This document shows positions 1-8,835 of a DNA stretch of 64,000 bases, piece after piece; position 1 is the first letter of the stretch; the number at the start of each line of letters is the position of its first letter. The notes below the pieces were generated by a model. The model made no database searches. It was not told the origin of the DNA and saw only the letters and a list, made by a program, of their open reading frames with translations. This DNA is from Rhizobium sp. P38BS-XIX (GTDB lineage Bacteria > Pseudomonadota > Alphaproteobacteria > Rhizobiales > Rhizobiaceae), in contig NZ_JABAIJ010000003.1 in assembly GCF_012641435.1 (NCBI RefSeq), forward strand, positions 124,001 to 188,000. Reading direction: 5' to 3'. Position numbers and translations under genes: made by a program.

Positions 1-206
1 AAGAAACGCTTGGCCGTCCCTACCACATCCTCGATCAATTTCGGATCGACGCCGTGGCCGGTCAGATAAAAGAAGCCGTGATGATAGAGCACCGAGCGTA
101 ACTCTGCGACAAAAGCCTGCTTTTCTGCAGGCGACGCATTGAAGCGAGACAGATCGAGAGTCGGCAACGATGAGTGCGTTTCGGCCGGCGTCGTGTGAAC
201 GGTCAC
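1..206 (-). CDS. 2OG-Fe(II) oxygenase (isopenicillin N synthase-like), N-terminal fragment
   Basis: The gene runs off the left edge, so only about 68 codons are visible. The start is a GTG at 204-206 with a GAGG Shine-Dalgarno sequence about 8 bases upstream. The visible protein contains LPTLDLSRF, then SVLYHHGFFYLTGHGVD, the typical N-terminal (DIOX_N) region of the isopenicillin N synthase/ACC oxidase family of non-haem iron dioxygenases. The iron-binding HxD...H and the 2-oxoglutarate Arg would lie beyond the window, so catalytic competence cannot be judged and the substrate is unknown. The 200 bases upstream carry no other gene and should hold its promoter. Confidence 0.72.
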   Translation of the reverse strand, partial: MTVHTTPAETHSSLPTLDLSRFNASPAEKQAFVAELRSVLYHHGFFYLTGHGVDPKLIEDVVGTAKRF

Positions 207-407
207 GGGGTTTCCTCTCAAATCGGTTTTCGAACCGGGCCGAGGCTAAGGGCGCTTGAATGCCAATGCAAACAAGAACATCTCAAAGATCGGCAGCCTC
301 CAGGAATGGTTTTTCGATGCGGATCGTCAGGCATGGATGCGAGCCGGAAAGCCGCGATGATTATCGCCAACTCTTTTCGACCATCTTCTCCGTCCCGAGA
401 CGGCCTC

Positions 408-923
408 TCATAGTCCTCTCGCAAAATTGTCCAATTCATCTACACCGCAAATACGCGTGAGCTTCGTTCCCGTGCTCTCCGCCTCGGCGCACAGGCTCCG
501 GATGCCGGGCATCCAGTCGCGGTCGATTTCCGAGATGGTTCGAAAAAGTTCTTTCGTTGGTGGCATTGTCGAGAGCCCGGCAGGCGAATGGTTCAGTTCA
601 CCGGCGTGCCAGGCAATCTGCCGTTCGGCAGCGAGCCAGAAGTGCATCCAGAGCGGCATGTCGATGAGAATGATTTCGGTCGCGCGGGCAAGGCGAAGAG
701 GGAGGGAATTCAGATGTCCGAGCCCTTCGATAATCCAATTCTCCCCAGATATGATCTCTTCGTGTTGCTGGGTATAGATGTTCATCGCGGTCGGTACCCA
801 ACCTTCTCTCCAAAGAATTTTATCAATTTCGAAATGACTGAGACCATGCTTCGCGCTGATCTTCCGGGCTAAGGTCGATTTACCTCCGCCCGCATTTCCC
901 AAAATGACGATACGTGACATCAT
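408..923 (-). CDS. P-loop NTPase, adenylate-kinase-like / FlaR-type
   Basis: A 171-residue protein beginning MSRIVILGNAGGGKST, whose Walker A loop (GNAGGGKST, residues 9-17) sits right after the first beta strand. HFEIDKILWREGW follows, a pattern common in the small adenylate-kinase-like proteins often labelled DNA topology modulation protein (FlaR). It is predicted to be a cytosolic nucleotide-binding kinase; the phosphate acceptor is not known. Two adjacent ATG codons can serve as start, with AGG about 8 bases upstream of the first. It stands alone between the oxygenase fragment and the NUDIX gene, both on the same strand. Confidence 0.75.
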   Translation of the reverse strand: MMSRIVILGNAGGGKSTLARKISAKHGLSHFEIDKILWREGWVPTAMNIYTQQHEEIISGENWIIEGLGHLNSLPLRLARATEIILIDMPLWMHFWLAAERQIAWHAGELNHSPAGLSTMPPTKELFRTISEIDRDWMPGIRSLCAEAESTGTKLTRICGVDELDNFARGL

Positions 924-1012
924 GCGAAGACCTGAAGATGCTACCTTTGATCGAGCTTGAGCTGCACCCTTGGGAATAATTGTCCTTGGGCTTAATGGGC
1001 AAAGACCACGCC

Positions 1013-1516
1013 TTAAACAGGATCGCGGCGGATCAAATGTTGAATGCCTGCAGGCATGGCCTCGATAAGGTCTCTTATCGGCATGGGTTGCAGATCGAAT
1101 TCGTCCAGAGCCTCACGCGTACATGGTGCCCAGCGAAATTCGAGATCGGAGTTGCCATCTTTCACCCGGTGCACGATGTCCGTCTCATGGAACGGCAATG
1201 GCTGCGATAGCTCTGCCTCGTAATAGAAGCCGAGTTCATGCACGCGCTGTCCGGTAAGCTCGAAGAAATTCTCAATGATGAAGCGCAATGGCCCGACCTT
1301 TGCAGGCTTGCCGATCTCCTCTTCGATCTCGCGCGCTAGTGTTTCGGCGCTTGCTTCGTGAAACTCCACGCGACCGCCGGGCAGCACCCAGAAAATGTCC
1401 CCGACCACGCGATGAATGAGAATATGATCGTTGCAGCGGATCAGCGCGCAGGCTCGCATCTGGAAGCGCGAGTGTCCGACGTCCATGACGATCATGGTGC
1501 GTGTATCATCTGTCAT
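1013..1516 (-). CDS. NUDIX hydrolase
   Basis: A 167-residue protein with a near-perfect NUDIX box at residues 48-69: G48, E54, then REIEEEIG, matching Gx5Ex7REUxEExG. The last hydrophobic position of the consensus is Lys. The family hydrolyses nucleoside diphosphates linked to another moiety, using the box Glu residues to hold Mg2+. WVLPGGRVEFHE just before the box resembles MutT/ADP-ribose-type members; the substrate cannot be assigned. A GAGG about 9 bases upstream supports the ATG at 1516. It may be a house-cleaning enzyme; the neighbouring kinases do not define a pathway. Confidence 0.85.
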   Translation of the reverse strand: MTDDTRTMIVMDVGHSRFQMRACALIRCNDHILIHRVVGDIFWVLPGGRVEFHEASAETLAREIEEEIGKPAKVGPLRFIIENFFELTGQRVHELGFYYEAELSQPLPFHETDIVHRVKDGNSDLEFRWAPCTREALDEFDLQPMPIRDLIEAMPAGIQHLIRRDPV

Positions 1517-1767
1517 AAATGGGATCCTCGCTTGTGTCGCGTTTGGTGTGGATCTCTATTGACATGAGACCCTATGGTTGAAAACGATGTGGTGTCGAGA
1601 GATGTATTCCTCGAGTGTGATTTGGAAAGTCATCGCATCACGCGCGTCAACGGATAGTATGGCTGACTTCGCTGATATTGGTAACGCGCTTGAAGACTTA
1701 TGTCGGGCTGAAAGCCTGTGGAGGATGCTCGAGAGCTTCTACGCCGCAGGTATGCTAGATACTCCCC

Positions 1768-2649
1768 ATGATGAACGATGACATTTCGCCAGCGGAAGGG
1801 GTTATTCGCGATCTGCTTTCGCGGCAGGCGCCGCAATGGGCCGATCTTCCGATCCGTCGCCTGGTCTCTTCCGGCACAGACAACGCCATCTTTCGCTTGG
1901 GCGAAACGCTTGCGTTGCGTCTTCCTCGTCGCGCCTCTGCGGCACGGCTGATTGAAAAGGAACTTGATTGTCTGCCTCGCTTTGCAGACCTGCCGCTTGA
2001 GGTGCCAAAACTGCTTTTCAGGGGGCGGTTCGATTCTGATCCCGAGCGCGATTTCGGCATTTTCGAGTGGATGGAAGGTGAGGTTGCCTCACCGGGCACG
2101 ATCGCCAATCCGGAGGATGCCGCTCTTTCACTGGCAAGCTTTCTACGCGCGCTGCATCGCGTGGACATCGATGGTGCGCCGAAGGCCGGCGAGATCAATC
2201 ATCATCGCGGAGTGACGCTGGATGTTTTGACGTCCATCACGCTTCCGGCAATCGATCGTCTCGCGGACGAGATCGATGCTGACGCAGCCCGACGTCTGTG
2301 GCGGCAAGCCTGTGCGATCAGGCACCATGGGCCGCCTGTCTGGCTGCATGGAGACATCAAAGCGGACAATCTGATCGCCAGGAACGGCAATCTTGTGGGT
2401 GTGATCGATTGGGGTCTCTGCGCGGTGGGCGATCCGGCTGCAGACTATGCAGCCGCATGGTCGTGGGTCGATCCTTCGGCGCGTGACGCCTTTCGCATGG
2501 CCTGCTGTGTTAGCGAGGCCGATTGGTTGAGGGCCGAAGGGTGGGCGCTTTACGGAGCGGTCATCGCACTAAGCTACTACCGGGGCGGGCTGAACGAGGC
2601 GCTATGCGAGCAATCGCGCCTCACCCTGTCGCGGCTTAATATGCGCTGA
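1768..2649 (+). CDS. aminoglycoside/choline kinase (APH) family phosphotransferase
   Basis: A 293-residue protein with the protein-kinase-like APH fold. The catalytic loop HGDIKADN is at residues 194-201 (catalytic Asp196, Asn201) and the Mg-binding VIDWG is at 212-216 (Asp214). The N-lobe has SSGTDNAIFRLG followed by LALRLPR, typical of the ATP-binding lobe. Related proteins phosphorylate aminoglycosides (rhizobial chromosomal APHs), choline, homoserine or other small alcohols; sequence alone does not choose. Two ATGs lie in tandem at 1768 and 1771 with no strong ribosome site. The 250 bases before it (1517-1767) show no convincing gene. Confidence 0.85.
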   Translation: MMNDDISPAEGVIRDLLSRQAPQWADLPIRRLVSSGTDNAIFRLGETLALRLPRRASAARLIEKELDCLPRFADLPLEVPKLLFRGRFDSDPERDFGIFEWMEGEVASPGTIANPEDAALSLASFLRALHRVDIDGAPKAGEINHHRGVTLDVLTSITLPAIDRLADEIDADAARRLWRQACAIRHHGPPVWLHGDIKADNLIARNGNLVGVIDWGLCAVGDPAADYAAAWSWVDPSARDAFRMACCVSEADWLRAEGWALYGAVIALSYYRGGLNEALCEQSRLTLSRLNMR

Positions 2650-2662
2650 AGCAAAGAGCTCC

Positions 2663-2697
2663 AGCCTTTTTGCTCTTCGGGGAAAAGCGAAAAGGCT
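2663..2697. terminator. stem-loop between convergent genes
   Basis: A 12-bp arm at 2663-2674 pairs with 2686-2697 (one G-T pair), and the T-run and A-run inside the arms allow it to work in either direction. It lies just after the stop of the phosphotransferase and before the end of the convergent cytochrome b561 gene, so it probably serves as a shared terminator. Confidence 0.5.
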
Positions 2698-2731
2698 CTG
2701 CGCTTTGGCCTATTTCCGTTGCAGAGGCTAG

Positions 2732-3292
2732 CTACAGCATGCGCTGCAGCACTTCATCCTTGCGAGCGAAATGATGCCAGAGGGCAGCAAGAATATGCAG
2801 CGTAACGACCGCATAGAGACAGTAAGCGCCGTATTCATGGACTATTGCCGCTGTTCGTTCTAGGGATTTGTCTGGTGGCAGCAGGTTGGGCCACTGGAAG
2901 ACACCGAACCACGGCAGATCGTGACCACCGGCGGCAGAGGTCGTGTAGCCGGCAAGCGGCATCATGATCATCAGCACATACAGTAAAATATGTGCCCCAC
3001 GCGCTGCATAATGACTGAACACATCGAGTGGACGGCGATAGGCCGGCTCGCCCAGCGACAGTCGCAGTGGCAGACGGATCGCAATGAGGATGAGCGCCGT
3101 CATGCCAAGTGACTTGTGTATATCGAGAAGCGCGCGCCGCAGCGGGGTGCCTTGTACGAGGTATGAGCAGTAGAGTCCGATGAGGAGCGCGGAAATGATG
3201 ACGATGGCCATGAGCCAGTGCAGGATTCGCTGCGATCGCCGATATCGGTTGGCCGACGGCGCGTCGGCGGTGGAGGTCAAGGTGGCAGACAT
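2732..3292 (-). CDS. cytochrome b561
   Basis: A 186-residue integral membrane protein with four predicted helices (about residues 24-44, 62-80, 99-117 and 147-168). It carries the family's haem-ligand histidines: the HW pair in helix one, DIHKSLG before helix two, and later HEYG and HILAALWHH. Bacterial b561 proteins of this length are dihaem quinol oxidoreductases that pass electrons from quinol to periplasmic acceptors such as superoxide (CybB type). No partner gene such as a YceI-like lipocalin is adjacent. It is monocistronic, with its own promoter before 3292 likely. Confidence 0.88.
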   Translation of the reverse strand: MSATLTSTADAPSANRYRRSQRILHWLMAIVIISALLIGLYCSYLVQGTPLRRALLDIHKSLGMTALILIAIRLPLRLSLGEPAYRRPLDVFSHYAARGAHILLYVLMIMMPLAGYTTSAAGGHDLPWFGVFQWPNLLPPDKSLERTAAIVHEYGAYCLYAVVTLHILAALWHHFARKDEVLQRML

Positions 3293-3477
3293 GGGTTTCT
3301 CCGGTCGTCTCGGGGGTACGGCGCGGAGCTGTCAATCAGCCGAAATCAGGCTATTTTGAAGGCTCGCCCTTTCACCTTCTCGCGAGCAACCCCTCTATTT
3401 GCAGCCATGGGACAGGAGCGAGAAACCGGCACTGTCTCGGACATCGTACAGGTGTCGCGACCTGCCTGGCATATGGC

Positions 3478-3813
3478 TTACCTGCTGGTTTTACGGACTG
3501 CCGTCTCACTGTGCTCGCCCGAAGCTTCCAAAATCTCGCAGCTTTCCGCCTGCGCGGGAGCGGCCATGTCAGAAGCGGGTGTCTTGGTGCAGATCCCGAT
3601 CTCGTGACCCTCGACGTGAAAGAAGGAGATTCCGCCGCTTTCGAGCGCCATACGCAACTGAGCTTCCGTTGCCCGGTGCAGCTTGTGACGGTCACCCTCA
3701 TAATCACGAATCGTGCTGCGTGATACACCGGAGCGGTCGGCGAGATCGATCTGTGTCCAGTCGAGAAAGCCGCGGGCCGCTCGACAGAGCGCTGGTGTCA
3801 AAATCATCGCCAT
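3478..3813 (-). CDS. XRE-family helix-turn-helix regulator
   Basis: The open frame extends to 3933, but I place the start at the ATG at 3811-3813. There the protein begins MAMILTPALCRAARGFLDW, the usual opening of this small regulator type, and AAGGTAGG lies just upstream. The resulting 111-residue protein has one Cro/C1-type helix-turn-helix (WTQIDLADRSGVSRSTIRDYE). The C-terminal half (GISFFHVEG) matches the short beta tail of the family. A perfect inverted repeat 31 bases upstream suggests autoregulation. It is divergent from the antiporter operon starting near 3950, so it may control it. Confidence 0.75.
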   Translation of the reverse strand: MAMILTPALCRAARGFLDWTQIDLADRSGVSRSTIRDYEGDRHKLHRATEAQLRMALESGGISFFHVEGHEIGICTKTPASDMAAPAQAESCEILEASGEHSETAVRKTSR

Positions 3814-3843
3814 CCTACCTTGACGTGCGGTTCCAAGCTGCCC

Positions 3844-3857
3844 ATATTGGTCAATAT
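3844..3857. promoter_or_regulatory. inverted repeat, possible operator of the XRE regulator
   Basis: ATATTG-GT-CAATAT is a perfect 6+2+6 inverted repeat in the intergenic space between the XRE gene and the antiporter operon. A further CATATTG copy lies at 3871-3877. Its position upstream of the regulator's start fits an autoregulatory operator; binding is inferred only. Confidence 0.4.
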
Positions 3858-3983
3858 CTGTCATATAGGGCATATTGCGTCGGTTTGCTAGGGGTGTTTG
3901 CCGTAGGGCGCCAGAGGTGATTCGGCCGAACAAAGGAATGACGTTTTGGGATAATCAGCGAGCCTGTTCTCATTCTAGCACTT

Positions 3984-6872
3984 TTGGCTCTGCCGTTTAT
4001 CGGAAGTCTTCTCTCCGTATGCCTCTTGCGCACGCAGTCGCGGCGCACGCCAGCCTGGATCGCAGGTGCTGCGACATTTCTGGCGCTTCTGATTGCGATC
4101 AGCTTCTATCCAGCCGTGATGGATGGTGGCGTCGTTCGCTACAGCATCGAATGGTTGCCGCAGCTCGGGCTTGATTTCAGCCTGAGGCTGGATGGGTTTT
4201 CCTGGCTGTTTTCTGTCGTCATTACGGCGATCGGCTTTCTCGTCATAGTGTATGCCCGGTATTACATGTCGGAAGAGGATCCGGTTCCCCGTTTCTTCTC
4301 CTTCCTGCTCGCCTTCATGGGGGCAATGCTCGGTATCGTGCTGTCGGGCAACGTGATCCTGCTCTCGATTTTCTGGGAGCTGACCAGTATCTTCTCTTTC
4401 CTGTTGATCAGCTACTGGCACAATAGTGCTGCTGCCCGCGACGGTGCGCGCATGGCTCTGACGATCACGGGGATCGGCGGCTTCTGCTTGCTGATCGGGC
4501 TCATCCTGCTCGGCCATATCGTCGGCAGCTACGATCTCGACAAGATCCTCGCCTCCGGCGATATCATTCGCAATCACCCGCTTTATCTGCCGGCGCTGAT
4601 CCTGATCCTGCTCGGCGCCTTGACGAAAAGCGCGCAGTTTCCCTTCCATTTCTGGCTGCCGAACGCCATGGCGGCGCCGACGCCGGTCTCGGCCTATCTG
4701 CACTCCGCCACGCTTGTGAAAGCGGGCGTTTTCCTTCTTGCGCGCTTCTGGCCGGTTCTGGCGGGCACGGACGAGTGGTTCTATATCGTCGGGGCGGCTG
4801 GTATCATCACATTGCTGCTCGGTGCCTATTTCGCGATGTTCCAGCAGGACCTCAAGGGACTGCTTGCCTATTCGACGATCAGCCATCTCGGCCTCATCAC
4901 CACCTTGCTGAGCCTTGGCAGCCCCCTTGCGACCGTTGCCGCTATTTTCCACATGCTGAACCACGCCACTTTCAAGGCGTCGCTCTTCATGGCCGCAGGC
5001 ATCATCGATCACGAAACCGGAACGCGCGACATGCGCCGACTGAGCGGCCTGTTTCGATATATGCCGTTCACCGGCTCTCTTGCGATCGTCGCCAGCGCCG
5101 CGATGGCCGGGGTTCCTCTCTTGAACGGCTTCCTCTCGAAAGAGATGTTCTTCGCCGAGGCGATTGAGACGCATGCCGATTCCATTCTCGACCGGATGCT
5201 TCCCTATGTAGCGACCCTGGCTGGCGCATTCAGCGTCGCCTATTCCCTGCGCTTCATTCAGACGGTGTTCTTCGGGCCGGCGCCGACCGACCTGCCGATC
5301 GCCAAGCCGCATGAGCCGCCGCGGTGGATGCGCTTTCCGATCGAGCTTCTGGTGGTCGTGTGCCTGGTCGTCGGTATCGTACCAGCGCTCTCCGTTGCCC
5401 CGTTCCTCAATGCGGCCGTCGTCAGCGTTCTGCACGCGCAAACGCCGGAATATAGCCTGTCGCTCTGGCATGGCCTCAATCTGCCGCTCGTCATGAGCGT
5501 GGTAGCGTTGATTGGCGGCACGGTCTTCTATTTCGCCTTCAAGAATTATCTGTCGCGTTGCGAGGATGGGCCACCCATCTTCCGGCGGCTCAGGGGGCAA
5601 CGTATCTTCGAGCGAGTTCTGGTGGAGGTTTCCTGGCACTGGGCGAGAACGGCTGAAAAGCGGATCGGCACACGCAAGCTGCAGCCGCAGCTCCGCTGGG
5701 TTGTTGTGACGGGCTTTGCCGCCGGATTGCTGCCCCTCTATCTGGCCGGCTTCGAGAAACCTCATTTTGCGTTTTCAGGCGCCGATCCGGTCTTCGCAGC
5801 GATCTGGGCAATCGGGATCTGCCTGGCGATCGGCACGGCGTTTCTGGCGAAATACCATCGGCTTGCGGCCCTTGTCATGCTTGGCGGTGTCGGCTTGATC
5901 GTCTGCATGACATTCGTCTGGCTTTCGGCGCCCGATCTTGCCATCACCCAGCTTCTCGTCGAGATCGTCACCACGGTTCTCATTCTCCTGGGGTTGCGTT
6001 GGCTACCGAAGCGGAGCGAGGGGATCGATGACACGGTCGACATGCGTGCGCGCTTCCGCCGCTTTCGCGATCTCGCGCTTGCAGTCGCCTGCGGCGTCGG
6101 CATGATGTTCATCTCCTATGCCGTCATGACGATGCCGGTACCGGATGCGATCGCCAACTATTTCCTCGATAACGCCTACTCCAAGGGAGGCGGCCATAAC
6201 GTCGTCAACGTAATCCTCGTCGACTTCCGCGGTTTCGATACATTGGGGGAAATCGCCGTTCTCGGCGTCGTCGCGTTGACGGTTTATGCATTGCTGCGTC
6301 GTTTTCGCCCGGCGCCCGACAGCATGGAAATGCCGGAGCAGCAGAAAATTCAGAACCGTTTCGACGAAGAGCGGCCTGAGCGCTCCGCGGGAGATACGGT
6401 GCGCGACTATCTGCTGGTTCCATCGGTAATCATGCAGTGGATGTTCCCCTTTGTGATAACGCTGTCCGTGTACATATTCATGCGTGGTCATGATTTGCCA
6501 GGTGGGGGCTTCTCAGCTGGTCTGACGCTGTCCATCGCCTTCCTGCTGCAGTATCTGGCTGGCGGGACGCGCTGGGCCGAGGATCGAATTCGCATCCTGC
6601 CACTGCGCTGGATGGGCGCAGGATTGCTCGTTGCAACGGCAACGGGCATCGGAGCCTGGTTCTTTGGCTATCCCTTCCTGACCTCGCATTTTCAATATCT
6701 GGATGTGCCGTTGATCGGTAAGGTGCCGGCCGCCAGCGCGCTTCTTTTCGACCTCGGCGTTTTCATGCTCGTCGTCGGCTCCACCGTCCTGATCCTTGTT
6801 GCGTTGGCGCACCAGTCGATCCGTATCAACCGTCTGCGCTCTATCGAGGCGGAAAAGGCAAGGGGGGATTGA
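3984..6872 (+). CDS. mnhA: Na+(K+)/H+ antiporter subunit A/B fusion (Mrp/Mnh/Pha)
   Basis: A large membrane protein of about 962 residues. Residues 1-500 resemble the NuoL/MrpA proton-pumping core (EEDPVPRFFSFLLAFMG, SAQFPFHFWLPNAM, LLAYSTISHLG, MLNHATFKASLFM). A DUF4040-like region lies at about 620-720, and an MnhB domain at about 810-950 contains FIMRGHDLPGGGFSAGL. The A-B fusion is the hallmark of group 2 Mrp operons such as rhizobial pha. The complex exchanges Na+ or K+ for protons at alkaline pH. The only in-frame canonical start is TTG 3984, but the reading frame stays open to 3942 and encodes further hydrophobic residues, so the true N-terminus is uncertain. Confidence 0.92.
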   Translation: MALPFIGSLLSVCLLRTQSRRTPAWIAGAATFLALLIAISFYPAVMDGGVVRYSIEWLPQLGLDFSLRLDGFSWLFSVVITAIGFLVIVYARYYMSEEDPVPRFFSFLLAFMGAMLGIVLSGNVILLSIFWELTSIFSFLLISYWHNSAAARDGARMALTITGIGGFCLLIGLILLGHIVGSYDLDKILASGDIIRNHPLYLPALILILLGALTKSAQFPFHFWLPNAMAAPTPVSAYLHSATLVKAGVFLLARFWPVLAGTDEWFYIVGAAGIITLLLGAYFAMFQQDLKGLLAYSTISHLGLITTLLSLGSPLATVAAIFHMLNHATFKASLFMAAGIIDHETGTRDMRRLSGLFRYMPFTGSLAIVASAAMAGVPLLNGFLSKEMFFAEAIETHADSILDRMLPYVATLAGAFSVAYSLRFIQTVFFGPAPTDLPIAKPHEPPRWMRFPIELLVVVCLVVGIVPALSVAPFLNAAVVSVLHAQTPEYSLSLWHGLNLPLVMSVVALIGGTVFYFAFKNYLSRCEDGPPIFRRLRGQRIFERVLVEVSWHWARTAEKRIGTRKLQPQLRWVVVTGFAAGLLPLYLAGFEKPHFAFSGADPVFAAIWAIGICLAIGTAFLAKYHRLAALVMLGGVGLIVCMTFVWLSAPDLAITQLLVEIVTTVLILLGLRWLPKRSEGIDDTVDMRARFRRFRDLALAVACGVGMMFISYAVMTMPVPDAIANYFLDNAYSKGGGHNVVNVILVDFRGFDTLGEIAVLGVVALTVYALLRRFRPAPDSMEMPEQQKIQNRFDEERPERSAGDTVRDYLLVPSVIMQWMFPFVITLSVYIFMRGHDLPGGGFSAGLTLSIAFLLQYLAGGTRWAEDRIRILPLRWMGAGLLVATATGIGAWFFGYPFLTSHFQYLDVPLIGKVPAASALLFDLGVFMLVVGSTVLILVALAHQSIRINRLRSIEAEKARGD

Positions 6873-7210
6873 TGGAACTCATCTTGTCTGTTGCAATCGG
6901 TGTAATGACGGCTTGCGGTGTATGGTTGATCCTGCGTCCACGCACATATCAGGTCATCATCGGCCTCTCGCTTTTGTCTTACGCAGTCAATCTGTTCATC
7001 TTCGGCGTAGGTGGCGTCAAGACCAATATGCCGCCGCTACTGTCAGATGGTACGCCAACGGCAGCACTGGCGGATCCTGTACCCCAGGCACTGGTGCTGA
7101 CCGCCATCGTGATCGGCTTTGCAACGACCGCATTGTTTCTTGTGGTTCTGCTGGCCTCCCGTGGCATGACTGGTACAGATCATGTCGATGGAAGGAGCGA
7201 CCGGAAATGA
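6872..7210 (+). CDS. mnhC: antiporter subunit C (NuoK-like)
   Basis: A 112-residue protein with three transmembrane helices, homologous to NuoK/MrpC. TYQVIIGLSLLSYAVNLFIF carries the second helix, and LVLTAIVIGFATTALFLVV carries the third with its conserved region. The ATG at 6872 overlaps the preceding stop as TGATG, and a run of six G residues at 6862-6867 provides the ribosome site. It is part of the membrane arm of the Mrp antiporter and needs all other subunits to work. The tight overlap shows translational coupling. Confidence 0.92.
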   Translation: MELILSVAIGVMTACGVWLILRPRTYQVIIGLSLLSYAVNLFIFGVGGVKTNMPPLLSDGTPTAALADPVPQALVLTAIVIGFATTALFLVVLLASRGMTGTDHVDGRSDRK

Positions 7211-8835
7211 CAGGTTTGTCCCACCATCTGATTATTGCACCGATACTTCTGCCTTTGGTTGCGGGCGCGCTGCTGCTATTCATCGATGAACGCGAGCGCA
7301 CCGTAAAGGCGTTGATCAGCCTTGCGGCAACACTGCTGCTTGCTGGTATAGCTCTCACCTTATTTCGGATCGAAGGCGGCGCACAACTTCCGGAGCGCGC
7401 GTATCTGCTCGGAAACTGGAGCGCTCCATTCGGCATTGTACTCGTGGTCGATAGTCTGTCGGCACTCATGTTGCTGCTGACGTCAGTTGTTGCTGTTGCT
7501 GCATTGATATTTTCGCTGGCGCGATGGCATGCGGTGGGCGCGCATTTCCACATGATGTTTCAGTTGCTGCTCATGGGTGTGAACGGCGCTTTCCTGACGG
7601 GCGATCTTTTCAATCTCTTCGTGTTCTTCGAGGTCATGCTGGCGGCTTCCTACGGTTTACTTTTGCATGGCTCGGGGCCACTGCGCGTCAAGGCGGGGAT
7701 GCATTATATTGCCGTCAATCTCGCTGCTGCACTGCTCTTCCTGATCGGCGTCAGCCTTATCTATGGTACGGCTGGAACGTTGAATATGGCGGATCTGGCG
7801 GTGCGAATTCCCGAGATGGCTCCGGATCGCCGAATGCTGATGCAGGCCGGCGCGGGCGTGCTTGGTATCGCGTTTCTGATCAAGGCCGGTATGTGGCCGC
7901 TCTGCTTCTGGCTACCGACGGCCTATAGCGCGGCTTCCGCTCCCGTCGCTGGCATATTCGCCATTTTGAGCAAGCTCGGGATCTACGTCATCCTGCGTCT
8001 GACCATGCTTCTTTTCAGCGACGGACCATCGGCCGGTTTCGGATCGTCCTTCCTGCTTTACGGCGGGATGGCGACGCTGATTTTTGGCACTGTCGGCGTT
8101 CTGGCGTCGCAGGCGCTTGGTCGATTGGCTGGCTTTTCCGTGCTGGTTTCGTCGGGCACGCTGCTGATGGTCATCGGCATAAACGACGGCTCCATTTCGG
8201 CTGGCGCGCTGATGTATCTCGTCAGTTCGACGCTGACCATCAGTGCCTTTTTCATGCTGATCGAGCTGGTCGAGCGTGGGCAGGATGCCGGCGCAAGTGT
8301 GCTGGCGGTCACCATGGAGGCCTATGGCGATGCCGAGGAAAAGGAGCCCACGGAGGGGGATGGCGTGACCATGCCCGGCACGATGGCGATGCTCGGTATC
8401 TGCTTTGCCGCTTGCGGAATCTTGCTGGCGGGCCTGCCGCCGCTCTCTGGCTTCGTCGCGAAATTTGCGATGCTTTCCGCGATGATGGGAACAGGAGCGA
8501 TCGGCGTGCCTCCGAGCGCGGCCGTCTGGACATTGATCTTTCTCGTGATCCTCTCGGGCATTGCCGCCCTCATCTCGATGACGCGTGCCGGCATACACAC
8601 GTTCTGGAGCTCGCTGGAAGGCACCGTGCCGCGCGTCCTTGTGATCGAGATCGTGCCCGTGATGGGCCTGCTCGCCTTGACGTTGGCTCTGACCATCTGG
8701 GCAGGCCCGACCATGCAATATATGGAGGCGACCATCCGGACGCTCAGCGACCCCAAGGTCTACGTCGATGCGGTCCACAATGCCGCAGTGATATCGGGCG
8801 GCGCCTCTGAAGCGGGCAGCGCGGGAGGTTCGTGA
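7207..8835 (+). CDS. mnhD: antiporter subunit D (NuoM/N-like)
   Basis: The open frame starts further upstream, but the coupled start is the ATG at 7207, overlapping the stop of subunit C as ATGA. The 542-residue product has about 14 helices and the proton-pumping core seen in NuoM/MrpD: GDLFNLFVFFEVMLAASYGL (conserved Glu), then KAGMWPLCFWLPTAYSAAS (conserved Lys and HWLP-like region). The conserved Glu and Lys form the ion-translocation path in this family. It has the usual length, with no sign of damage. Confidence 0.93.
   Translation: MTGLSHHLIIAPILLPLVAGALLLFIDERERTVKALISLAATLLLAGIALTLFRIEGGAQLPERAYLLGNWSAPFGIVLVVDSLSALMLLLTSVVAVAALIFSLARWHAVGAHFHMMFQLLLMGVNGAFLTGDLFNLFVFFEVMLAASYGLLLHGSGPLRVKAGMHYIAVNLAAALLFLIGVSLIYGTAGTLNMADLAVRIPEMAPDRRMLMQAGAGVLGIAFLIKAGMWPLCFWLPTAYSAASAPVAGIFAILSKLGIYVILRLTMLLFSDGPSAGFGSSFLLYGGMATLIFGTVGVLASQALGRLAGFSVLVSSGTLLMVIGINDGSISAGALMYLVSSTLTISAFFMLIELVERGQDAGASVLAVTMEAYGDAEEKEPTEGDGVTMPGTMAMLGICFAACGILLAGLPPLSGFVAKFAMLSAMMGTGAIGVPPSAAVWTLIFLVILSGIAALISMTRAGIHTFWSSLEGTVPRVLVIEIVPVMGLLALTLALTIWAGPTMQYMEATIRTLSDPKVYVDAVHNAAVISGGASEAGSAGGS

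Noticed and set aside
218..460. Small frames in the left intergenic region
   Set aside because: Compositionally random on both strands, no ribosome site, and partly overlapping the P-loop NTPase gene.
1578..1781. A 67-residue plus-strand frame before the phosphotransferase
   Set aside because: No ribosome site and no protein-like pattern; it runs into the phosphotransferase start in another frame.
3975..5765. A 596-residue minus-strand frame opposite mnhA, and similar long frames opposite other genes (23316-25100, 33623-35581, 28510-30600)
   Set aside because: They are charged, Arg/Glu/Gln-rich or composition-driven translations of the strand opposite well-supported genes, with no recognisable motif or ribosome site. 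High GC keeps antisense frames open.
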